A stretch of 64,000 bases of DNA from Gyromitra esculenta (taxonomy: Eukaryota > Ascomycota > Pezizomycetes > Pezizales > Discinaceae). Numbering within the stretch: the first letter of the stretch is position 1; the number at the start of each line of letters is the position of its first letter. Below, piece after piece: positions 54,601-64,000 of the stretch. Where the stretch lies: the NCBI GenBank assembly GCA_038503075.1, contig JBCAML010000002.1, forward strand, positions 2,914,001 to 2,978,000, given 5' to 3'. The notes under the pieces are model-generated. The model was not told where the DNA came from, searched no databases, and saw nothing but the letters and a program-made list of their open reading frames with translations. Both the position numbers and the translations under genes were made by a program.

Positions 54601-57600
54601 ACTCGAATTGCTTCTTGATCCTTTGCAACCTGAGTGGAGGCTCTTCGCCAAATCCCCTGAAACAGACGGCGCAAGGAGTCCCCGACGTCAAATGTGCCAA
54701 AGGCCTCTAGCAAGAATGAGGTTATCTGGAGCGAGCGATCCTATGGAGGGTCATTGGGAAATCTGTTTGCCTGCTAGATATAGCTTTCAGATTGGTGTTG
54801 AAGGTGTCGGTACTTTGGTCGAGAGTTGGGAGGCCATCCTTGGTCTCCAGGATCCGCGTTTCGCTGAGAAGAAGGTTTGGGATCATCTGAAGATAACTGT
54901 TCCCGAGGATATCAAGGGTGCTCTGGACCGGGATATCAGCGGTATTTACAGGCTCCTTCCTACCTGTGGCACTTCGAGCGGAGCTTTGCATAAGAAGATA
55001 GATGATGATGGTAGCGCTACGCCTTTGTACTTCTTCCTTGACCCAACAAGGACCAGCGAAGCCAAGAATGATCATTTCGTTTTCTCCATCTCCACTAGAC
55101 GGTACGGCTACGGCGAGGAAAGACCACTCGTGGCCAGGATGGAAAATAAATTCAGACCGTCTTCGGCAAAGGGGTCGAAATCCTTCGAATGCTTTGCTGA
55201 CGGACAATGGATCTTTACCAAGAAGGTTGCACTCACGACTCCCGTTGGTAAATCAGGCAAGATCAGTGAGGGTGTTTTCGCCATTCCCAGTACAAAGGGG
55301 TTACTAGTCCGTGTCACGAACGATGACTGCAAGGCTGCGAATGCTGTTCTCACTTGTCGTGTCCCCTTGCGCGGTCAAGCAGAAGGTGTATGGCCAGTAG
55401 GTGTCTGGAGGGAAGTGGATAAAATTCATGAGAGGAACACGTTTGAATCTCTGGCCTGGCTCACAGAGCGTGTGCGGTCGATTAAACATCTATCAAGATG
55501 GAACGATCTTGAACTCCCGAAGGACCACTCTAACTGCGAACGCTGTGCGCCGACTCCGCCAAATCTTAAGTGGATCCGCAAAAGTAACAAGTACGTCCCT
55601 CGTGAAGACCAAGAGCAGGCAGCTCCGTACGAACGCGCGTTGAAGAATCGGCCTGCTCCGTTTGTCACCCAGTTGATGTTGGAGCAATCTGAAAACGGAG
55701 AGCAAACCGGTATTTTAAGGATTGGGTTGAATATTCCCACTCTCGTCCACAGGGCTCTTTCAAGACTTCCAAACGAAGGGAGGACTGAAATGCCTCTGCT
55801 GAGCTGGCGGCTGACCACGGATTACATTCCGGAGAGTAAACTTATTCTGCCAAAGTTTCAGCTGAGCAGCAATAAGCAAGACGCCGAGTACACTCAACCA
55901 CCGAACTTTATCATGAAACTCAGACCGGAGCAGCTAAGGTCTCTTACGTGGATGATGAACCAGGAGAAAGAAAATGCTCCTCCCTTCATTGAAGAGGAAA
56001 TTTCGGAGGCTCTCTTGACTCATCTCAATTGGAAAGCTGAAGGAAAGGCGGAGAGACCGATCCAGGTTCGCGGAGGTGTCCTTGCTGATCAGGTTGGCTA
56101 CGGGAAGACGGCTATCACGCTCGGATTGGTTGATTGCTCCCGGGCCGACATTGAACTGCCAACTAATATGTCCGGTAATATTCCGGTGAAGGCCACTTTG
56201 ATCGTTGTGCCTCCTCACTTAACCAATCAATGGCCTGCGGAAATTAGGAAGTTCACCGGGGAGAAATACCGGGTCTTGAAAATCCAAACTCAAACCGATT
56301 TGAATAAGACCTCGATCCAGCAAATCATGGACGCCGACATTCTTGTAGTAGCATCTACTTTGTTCAAAAGTGATAAATACCTTTCCAATCTGGCCGGTTT
56401 CGCTGCAACAAATGCTCCCCCAACTTCGGAAGGTAGACGTTTCAACGCTTGGCAGAAGATTGCGCTTGCGGATTTGAGGGAACAGGTCAATGACCTTCGC
56501 GATGGTGGCGCCGAGTTTGTACAGTCCAAGATTGATGAGCGGTCGAAGAAACTGAAGACAGAAGAAGTTGAGGAGGAATTTGTTCAGACTAAGCGTCTCA
56601 TCGGAAAGGCCTACGTCGAAGCTAAAGAAAAAGCTACTAAGTCGGGGGCAAAACGCAAGAGATCTGCCTCCGAAGATTCTGATCCTTCGGAAGAAACTTC
56701 TGGGAGCACTTCTGGTCGTGCAAAGAAGGCCAAAATTACTCCGACTCGTGTCGAAGGTGATCCGTGGAAGCTCAAAACAAACTCGGTTAGGAGGGATTGG
56801 AGAAAAATGCAAGCACCACCCCTTGAGATGTTCCATTTCGACAGATTGGTTGTCGACGAATACACCTATCTTAAGGGTCAGATCCATGCTGGTATCACGT
56901 GCTTAAAGTCTAAGTTCCGCTGGGTTTTGTCTGGTACTCCGCCGTTAGACGACTTTGCCGATGTCAAAACTATCTCCGTTTTCTTGGGCATACATCTTGG
57001 TATTGATGATGACATGGTGGGCAAGATTGATAACCGGAAAAAGATAAGGAAAGATCGTACAGGTAAGCTAAATTTATTTATTCGTGTGCTAGAGATTTTA
57101 TTACTAACGTTTATCTTCCAAACTAGATGTCGAGGCATTTACGGCTTTTCGTGAACTTAGGTCTGCAAATTGGCATAAGAGGAGACAGGAAGTCGCTCAG
57201 GCTTTCTTGAATCAGTTTGTCCGTCAGGTATATATAGCTCTTCTCCGCGCTTCATCTTTTCACGTGCTAATATAAAGTAGAATATCGCCGAAATCGATGA
57301 AATACCGTTTGAAGAATATGCTGTGCCAATTGTGCTCCCTGCTGCTGAGCGTGCTATTTACTTGGAGCTTGAACATCATTTGCAAGCCCTGGAGATGAAT
57401 ATCCGGAAGTCTAAAATCAAGCTTGACAACGATAGGGATAGGCGTCTCCAAGAATCTCTTGGTGACAGTGCTACTGCCGAGGAAGCCCTTCTCAAGCGAT
57501 GTTCTCACTTCGTTCTCGATTTCACCAAGGAGGACGAGGAGAATGCAGTCCAGGCATGTGAAGTGATCGTCAAAGACAGGAAGCGTCAATTGACCAGCTG

Positions 57601-58842
57601 TCGGGAGGAAGTTCGCCAACGGTTGACAGACTGTGTAAAGCGTCACAAAGAGATACCCAAAACAGCTTTTCCCCACGAAGACCATTTCGATACTTGGTTG
57701 AACACTACTCGCAATAGCGGTATTGGTGATCCAGAGGCGGGCGAGGATATTATATCTCTAATCAATCAGGCTTACGGCAAAGGAAATGGGCCCAAACCCT
57801 TTGAAGGCATCGGCCCGATCCCCCAGTTCAACTTTCTTACGAAACCAAAGAAGAAGGGTAACAAGAAGGAAGTCGATGATGACGAAGATGATGAGATTCC
57901 CTGGCCAACAGCAATGGAGGACAAGATCCAGCAGCTCCGTGATAGAACTAGTCAGCTTCGTGCATTGGTAAGAAAGGAACTTGTCGGTCGCCATCGGTCC
58001 CTCAGATACTTCAAGATTGTTCGTGATCTACAACAGTTCGGCCTCGCAGAATTTGCCAAACGGGATTCGGTATCGAATGTCTCGTGCCCTGGGTGCGGGA
58101 AACACAACCTCCCCGTTTCTGAGATTGCTGTTCTCTCGAGCTGTGGTCATCAAGGGTGCTGGACTTGTCTTGAGTCGGCGGCGCACAGGCAAGAGTGTCT
58201 TAGTCCCGGCTGTGATGCTGCGGCTCGTGTTCTCAACGTTGTCAAGGGCGAGAGTTTGGGAGTCGAGGATCCACAGGAAGGTCTTGGAAAACATTACGGG
58301 ATGAAGCTTGAAAAGGTCATGGAGCTTATCCAGGTCAAAATCCCAAAGAATGACAAAGTTCTGCTCTTCGTTCAGTTTCCGGATCTGATGGAGAAGGTCG
58401 CAGAGGTTTTAAGGGAGTATAAGATCAACTTTCTGCAGATCAAGGGTACTGCTTCAGCACAGAGTAAAGCTCTTCAGGCTTTCCAGGATTCTGTCCCGGG
58501 TGAGGGTGTGAGAGTGTTGTTGCTGAATGTAATGGATGAGAGTGCTTCTGGAGCGTAAGTTATTCCCTTGTATAAATACGAAGCTTGAATGGCCTATACT
58601 AACGACTTTTCTATAGGAACCTGACCAATGCCAACCACGCTATATTCCTGTCACCTCTCCTGACCACAACCGACTATGAATATATCTCTTGCGAAACGCA
58701 AGCTATTGGCCGTGTTCGCAGATACGGACAGTCGAAGAAAGTGCACGTCTGGCGCTTTTTGACCGAGAACTCGATTGACATTGAGATTTTTGAGCACCGA
58801 TCAAAATTGAAGTTCAGAGATTTTCCGCAGTATAAGATCTAG
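51660..58842 (+). CDS. DNMT5: DNMT5-type DNA methyltransferase / SNF2 helicase
   Basis: Eight exons, 51660-51882, 51965-52766, 52828-52896, 52994-53719, 53773-57062, 57127-57227, 57281-58554 and 58617-58842, join in frame to 2,236 residues. Order: disordered N terminus (1-290) with a PIP-box-like Q93-F100; cytosine methyltransferase with motif I (ATMCSGTESP ~296), catalytic C388 in GTSCVDFSNLN, HENVAG (~427), QTRQR (~465) and GNAM (~677); a Cys-rich zinc finger (~755-785); SNF2 ATPase with GYGKT (~1383) and VDEYTY (~1634); RING finger (~2006-2047); helicase C with QAIGRVRRYGQ (~2190). Cryptococcus DNMT5 is an ATP-dependent maintenance methyltransferase for CG sites; the same role here is inferred. 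Active-site residues look intact. The ATG at 51660 is the first in frame. Confidence 0.97.
52018..52041 (+). other. PIP-box-like motif encoded in DNMT5 exon 2
   Basis: The encoded residues QLSMDNFF (93-100) fit the PCNA-interacting consensus Q-x-x-[ILM]-x-x-[FY]-[FY] exactly and lie in a basic, apparently disordered region. Binding to PCNA is inferred from the motif only. Confidence 0.6.
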
Positions 58843-60900
58843 TGATCTTTATATGCTCAATTTTATAGCTTTCTTTTTGGTTGGTTATACTATTTTTTGA
58901 TCACGAGAGAGTTGTCGGATATGAGTGTCTGCAAAGGTTATCTAAAGGTATATAATTTTGATGATTACACGGTCAATTGTATGGATGGGCTATATTTTTT
59001 ACCAATACCCGAGATGTATTTCTTGTAATTTTTTTTGTTTCGCGTTGGAAAAGCCTACTTTGTCTTTTTCCTTTTTTCCCTTTACCATTAGAGTTCCATA
59101 TCTAAACAAAAGTTAATGTTTCCTTTTTTTCCTAAAATTTGATGTAATATGATTAGTCCGCTCGATAGAATTGGAACGGTTTTCACGAGCTAAGTGATGG
59201 TATGGCAATGTGCGCAAAGACAGTACTAAAAAAAACGAGTGACTTCCCAGCATTGACGATTGAATCTTGGAAAGGTTGTGATGTAACCTGACTAATATGA
59301 TGAACATAATTAAGATTCTTGCTCGTTGATATATAAAGTTGATATTCATACACTAAATTTTCCGTGTTGGCGGTACTGGTAGAATTTGGCATCATGAAGT
59401 GCCTTCCTCTCTACCGGAATACCCACACGTACCCACATGCTTACCCATTTGCCACAAGTATGGGGTAAGCAGCACAAGCATAACAGACTGCAGCGAACTA
59501 ACCGCTGATCTATATCTTACCCGGTGCTGGTTTGACAGGCACGGGGGGTAATTTGAATTAGTCATATTTTAACAAGGCAGAATCGGCCCAAATTTAAAAT
59601 ATTGAAGCATCTGCAAGCAAACGCTTACTGCCAGACAGGCTTTACTCAAAAAAATTAAGTAACTACGTGATGTATCTACAACATATTGCTGAGTATTGCG
59701 ACCTAACCAGCCTTGCGCTAGCTGACTTACTCTGTCCTCAGAATTGTACTAGCGGTGTTAGTTATACCTTGTAGCCATGATCCATCACTCGGTATGATGG
59801 CATCGCACCCAATTTGTCAATCGGTCGATGCCAAGACAATATCGGATAGATTGAGAAAACGCCAGATCTTTGCTTGATTGTCGCTAGTTAGTACCACCAA
59901 GTAGATAAATATCGGTCACAAAGGCTTTAAGAAGGATGAAGCAGAAGCGTCGCATTAGGGGCTCAACGAAATTTTTTAACTGCTCTGTTCTGTAACATAT
60001 GTATGACATAATATATCTACATGTAACTTAGTGAAAACTTGCTCGCTAGGCTAATCTTGCTTACTAATCTATACTCTAACCATAAAGGGTAACGAAAGTA
60101 ACGTTCTGCGGGCAACCACTCTGTCTCCGACATTCGGGGCATTTATGATACAGGAGTACAGGCGAGTATAGACCTCGTGCCATACGGTATTTTCGAACTA
60201 TAAATCACAGACGTGGCGGTGTGGGAAGTATTGATGTATCGATTTTTAGCCTTAAAGATGGTCTGGTGTGTATTTGCTAGAGAAGATTTTTGGGGGGTTA
60301 TCATGGCAGGCGCCGATAGATACTCAGGATGGTTGGTCCCTGCGTTAAAAATAGTAACCACAGCCTCGTTGTCTAGATCATTCATTATACAGATAGCACG
60401 TAGGGTGCATAAAAATCGAAGCACAAAATAAGGCTCTGAGATTTGGCAGACCGACTGTCAACGTGACCTAAGCCCGTATTATATCCCACGCCTTGTTACT
60501 CGCCCTTCAAGAATCACCTGATCACCTTGAACAAGGTAGGCTTAAACCGCACTTGGTTCGGTCAAGTTTCTTCGGGGCAAGTTTTCGATCAGGGTTTTCT
60601 TGGACACGAGACTCAAAGCCCTCTACTTGGAAGGCTTTCGCTATTAGAATTCACTACCAGATATTCTTTTATATCTTCAAAAATAATTGATGAGGAGGTA
60701 CATGAAAGAAGCGATTGAACAAGAAGTGATCTGAGAAGAAGCGGTTTATGAAGTATTTTTTAATTGAGGGTAGCTGTTGTGCGGAACTGGAGACATATAC
60801 CTGTGGTTTTCAAGTTAGTTTTAGTTTCGCCCTACAAACGAACCGAGAGAAATTTTTTTACGTGTATTTAATGTAGAGTCAATTGCTCTTTAAACCATGT
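58843..60900. other. Intergenic region, no gene seen
   Basis: AT-rich spacer between convergent genes. A small perfect hairpin (TGCTTACCC at 59439-59447 with its complement at 59463-59471) is present. Frames at 60143-60718 have no domain. Confidence 0.5.
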
Positions 60901-61488
60901 TTAAGCATAGTATTCTGGGAGGGTGGTCTTGGTAGGAAGCTCCAGATATTGACCTCTTGAGTCGACCAATGGTGGCCCACGTCTTCCCCACCAGTACGCG
61001 CCAAGGAATAAACAAACAATCACTGCTGCACCCTCGATGGATAAAGCGACGATTATACCAATCACTGGTACGGTAAAGAGAAAAATAATCCCACACACTA
61101 GCCAGATAAGTATAAAGACAGCCATTGCTAGGTAGAGTTTATAATTTTGTAGAGCCTTTGGCACCACGGTGTAGTGGTACTATGGATTTGTGAGTCAAGG
61201 TTAGAACATATTCTAGGTATATATCAAAAGACTAACCGAGGAACTAACGGCATGGACGCCAAAGCCAGTGGGCTCGACCACATTGATCCCGGGGCGCTCT
61301 TCATTGTTTCCAGCTTTTGGTGCAGTCCCCTTCAATGCACCTCTCAGCGTCGTGATAGATATACTGTCCTGATTCCCAAGGTTGTTCTCATCGAGCCAGT
61401 GGATTAGCTGCTCACGCGTCCGAGTGTCATCGGTGGAAGCGTCCCTAATCAAAGGTTCGTGTTCGATTTCGACTTCGTAGTTTGCCAT
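60901..61488 (-). CDS. Small protein with two predicted TM helices
   Basis: Exons 61488-61237 and 61179-60901 join in frame to 176 residues. The first half is soluble and acidic (EVEIEHEPLIRD, then REQLIHWLDENNLG). The second half holds two adjacent hydrophobic helices (VFILIWLVCGIIFLF and IIVALSIEGAAVIVCLFLGA) and ends in a short basic and Pro-rich tail. The intron has a GTTAGT donor, a TCTAACC branch-like site and an ATAG acceptor. No family is recognised. An upstream in-frame ATG at 61578 would add 30 residues. Confidence 0.68.
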
Positions 61489-61878
61489 CGTTTTTGATCT
61501 CAGTGGTTGTGTTTTTTCGGTTGGTTTTATATATAATTTTTTCGGGTCTAATGGGTTCCAAGAACCCCGGAGGGACAACCTAACCTTTTATATCTTAAAT
61601 CGTATTCGATATCTTTCTTGATTACTGCTACGTGCAAACCTCTCTCATAAAAGTGTTCTTTTGGCCACGCGTTTTGGAATTATCTATTGGTGTGCACGGC
61701 GGTGGTATATGCAGCATGGATAATCAGTCCAATGAAGGAAGGAGGCTCTACGTCCCGAGTTTGAACTTCAAAACTATCTTGCAGAAATCCCCGTTGTCCT
61801 TTCCTTCGATACTTTATTGGTACGTGAACGGTAAGGCAGATTTAAATGAGGCGGTGTTCCTCTTGGCACGTTAAGGAG
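61489..61878. other. Spacer between the two-TM gene and the TIR element
   Basis: Upstream region of the two-TM gene. The frame at 61632-61874 has no recognisable domain. Nothing else was seen. Confidence 0.5.
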
Positions 61879-61880
61879 TA

Positions 61881-61982
61881 ACGTATTTTACGGTGAAACC
61901 GCCCATGACAGGGATTCCGCTCATGCTTAGCAACCAGCGCGCAGCAAGCAGAAAATTGGATATCCTAACAACGAGTGAACGG
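61881..61982 (+). repeat. Left terminal inverted repeat
   Basis: Pairs with 62707-62796 in inverted orientation. The outer 43 bases are almost identical; the inner part is diverged and has small indels. Confidence 0.75.
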
Positions 61983-62706
61983 ATTTCTGTGGGATTTTGA
62001 GGGGGTCTCTGTATAGATTAAATAAATTAAATTTTAGCTTCAAAATAGTTTTTTGGCAGAAAGAAAGCTTTTTAGGGTGCCAAAGGCTGCCTATAATGTG
62101 CATGAAAAAATTTACCCACTAGACCACAATCCAACCGTATCAGTAGCCTGAGAAGTATTATTAGGCTATAAAATTCTAAGACTATGTCTAAATTAAATGT
62201 CTGGTAAGTATCGGGCTTTGAGACCTACAGTTTGTTGTGTTATGGTATTCTTTATGGCCCCTTGCTTTAAAGTTGATCATTCATATTTTAACCACCATCA
62301 CTCTCTATATATTGAGAGTTGATATATAGATACTCTTTGTCACCTAGATAAAGATTCTCTGATTTGAATAATCATTAAATTTTTTACTACTAGTGGGTGA
62401 ATACCTTAAAAAGGGTTAATTTGTATGGAAAACCGAGGATTTACAAGAATCCATATAACACAACAACCAGTAGGCCTCAACGTCTGATACTTTCAGGGCT
62501 TATAATCTAGACATATTTCTAGAATTCTATAACCTACTAGAACTTCTCAGGCTGCTTATGGGGTTGGGTTGTGATTTGGTGGGTCAATATCACTGTGGGT
62601 ACTTATTCCACACTAGCTGGCCCCCAAACCACTAATAAACCTTTTTATACCCAAAATATAATTTATTCAACCTATTTAAAGACACTCCCAAAAGCTCGTG
62701 GTAATT

Positions 62707-62796
62707 CGTTCACTCGTTGTTGAGATATGCCATTTTTTGTTCGTTGCCGCATGTGAGCGGAATCCCTGTCATGGGCGGTTTCACCATACAATACGT
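62707..62796 (-). repeat. Right terminal inverted repeat
   Basis: Inverted partner of the left repeat, ending in ATACGT next to a TA. Confidence 0.75.
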
Positions 62797-62798
62797 TA

Positions 62799-64000
62799 TC
62801 TAAAGTATGTGCACATTTTTTATGGCACACCCTTGTTCTGCTATATCCTGATCGGATCGGGCTTTAGAGTTATACCTCGCTCACCGGTAAATCGGTATGC
62901 TATTTATTTTTTTACTCATAATCTCATCGTGTAATCGGAATCGGGTACTGGGGACAGCCTTTGACGCAGGTTGTGACCAGCCGAAAGACTCAGAAAATCT
63001 TCTATAGCGATACTAAAAACTAACAGCAGTAATAGCATTGGATCTATGCTACGCTGTCCCTCTCCCTCTCCTCTATTTTTTCTGGCATTTAGTTAATAAA
63101 CACTCTTTGAACTCCAAGTTTGTGAGACAGTGGCGGTCCCTCGACCGTATTCCGGTAACACTATGAGACTACGAGTAGTATGTAGAGCCAGCCCGGTGCG
63201 CAGATATCGCCATTTACGAGCACAGGTATTCTATAAGCAGCTTTAAAGTTTCATTGCTCTATAAGAATATGATGTTGTGTCTTTATCGATATCAAAGATC
63301 TGGGGAAAGGCATGCAAAGTAACCCCTGTCGAGGCTGTTACGCCCCCAATAAGCGAGTATCCTTGAAACCCTAAACCCAGTAAGTTGGATAGATTGCAGT
63401 GGTTGGAGACTTTGCGTGACTCCGATCCCTAGCAATTTGATTGGTGCAGATCAGCTTCTGGTTGGTCAAAAACCAGGGCTGGCTCAAAAGCGCAGAGCCT
63501 CTATTTGCAACAACTCTGCCTACTGTAATTGAACAGCGTGGACTACATAAGTATAGTGGGTAGAGTACTGTTCTTCTAGATCGACCGATAAGCCTTCGTG
63601 GGCTGTATTCTAAAAAAATAAATATTCGATAGCCAGATTTGCGATATATATAACCTGCCCCCTGTCATTCTAATAAAATAGAGACTGGAGTAATCAAGAA
63701 ACAGCCGAGGTTCGGCAATGAGAGAGCAAAAAATAGTGATAAACCCTAACCCTATGGTAAGTACCCTGTGTAACCATAATGACATGGGTGACAAATGTTA
63801 TCGATAATGCCACTGAGCATGGAGAAATCCGTAGGTATCAGTATGTCTGCGGCGCAACCGCAATGAATTGAATAACAAATGTTGTCGATAGCGCCCCTGA
63901 ACGTAGAGAAATCTATAGGTCTTAGTACGCCATCGGCACTAAGTATCGGCTATATCTAGCAAGGCTCTCTCTAAAATGCCCTGGCATTCGAATTCTGGTG
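62799..64000. other. Non-coding right end of the window
   Basis: No gene recognised. A TGTTACGCCCCC at 63338-63349 resembles the start of some fungal LTRs, but no matching end or internal sequence was found. A diverged tandem duplication closes the window. Confidence 0.5.
63778..63941. repeat. Two diverged tandem copies of an 84-base unit
   Basis: Unit one starts at 63778 and unit two at 63862. They share ACAAATGTT, ATCGATA/GTCGATA and GAGAAATC blocks in the same order; many of the differences are G-to-A or C-to-T type. Confidence 0.6.

Larger units (their letters stand above)
61881..62796. mobile_element. Non-autonomous TIR element (MITE-like), flanked by TA
   Basis: The two ends are inverted copies of each other: ACGTATTTTACGGTGAAACC onwards at 61881 and its near-exact complement ending at 62796, with about 4 mismatches over the outer 43 bases. 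A second matching block further in (AACAACGAGTGAACG at about 61968-61982 and its complement near 62707-62721) extends the inverted repeat to roughly 100 bases. A TA dinucleotide borders each side (61879-61880 and 62797-62798), as expected for a Tc1/mariner-type TA target duplication. The 916-bp body has no transposase, so it would need one supplied in trans. Confidence 0.75.

Noticed and set aside
59439..59471. Nine-base hairpin as a possible small RNA or terminator
   Set aside because: It is too short and isolated to support a functional claim in a fungal genome.
63338..63349. TGTTACGCCCCC as an LTR start
   Set aside because: No matching LTR end, polypurine tract or retroelement coding sequence was found within the window.
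1..64000. CRISPR arrays, operons, bacterial-type promoters or origins
   Set aside because: The introns and gene content are eukaryotic, and no regularly spaced repeat array was seen.

Overview
The window looks like nuclear DNA of a filamentous ascomycete (Pezizomycotina). The genes are interrupted by short spliceosomal introns, mostly 55-240 nt, with GT-AG ends and CTAAC/CTGAC-like branch sites. The gene set includes a class III-type chitin synthase, a nuclear-encoded complex I subunit, a Vps62-family protein, GPI-type wall proteins, and chromovirus, copia and LINE remnants. The species cannot be named from the sequence; a Pezizomycete or another lineage that keeps DNMT5 would fit, but that is inference.

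Layout. 1-6.5 kb is a transposon graveyard: a broken chromodomain-bearing Ty3/gypsy element abuts a truncated minus-strand LINE, which in turn abuts a minus-strand copia 3' LTR. 7.1-11.5 kb carries a Vps62-like gene and the 24 kDa complex I subunit, both minus strand. 11.5-17.6 kb is gene-poor. 17.6-29.1 kb carries chitin synthase (+), a Mug/TDG-type DNA glycosylase (-), a three-TM protein that only appears after manual splicing (+), and a KEL3/KLHDC4-type kelch protein (+). 30-36.3 kb is GC-rich: a tocopherol-cyclase-like gene (-) diverges from a 779-residue unknown protein (+), followed by a small coiled-coil protein with a 5-nt first exon. 38.5-45.2 kb holds a GPI-type protein built from exon-encoded Cys modules (-) and a JmjN/JmjC protein (-). 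47.3-50.3 kb is a Ser/Gly-rich repetitive surface protein (+). 51.7-58.8 kb is a complete eight-exon DNMT5-type methyltransferase/SNF2 helicase (+). 60.9-61.5 kb is a small two-TM protein (-). The right end is non-coding, with a TIR element flanked by TA and a diverged tandem duplication.

How they connect. Three genes encode chromatin or DNA-modification enzymes (mismatch glycosylase, JmjC demethylase-like protein, DNMT5), and the transposon at the left end carries its own chromodomain. DNMT5 contains an apparent PCNA-binding PIP box near its N terminus, which would tie maintenance methylation to replication; this is the observation most worth testing. Chitin synthase and the two GPI-type proteins belong to wall and surface biology. 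Exon coordinates were spliced by eye; where stated, the reading frame was checked for continuity across every junction.
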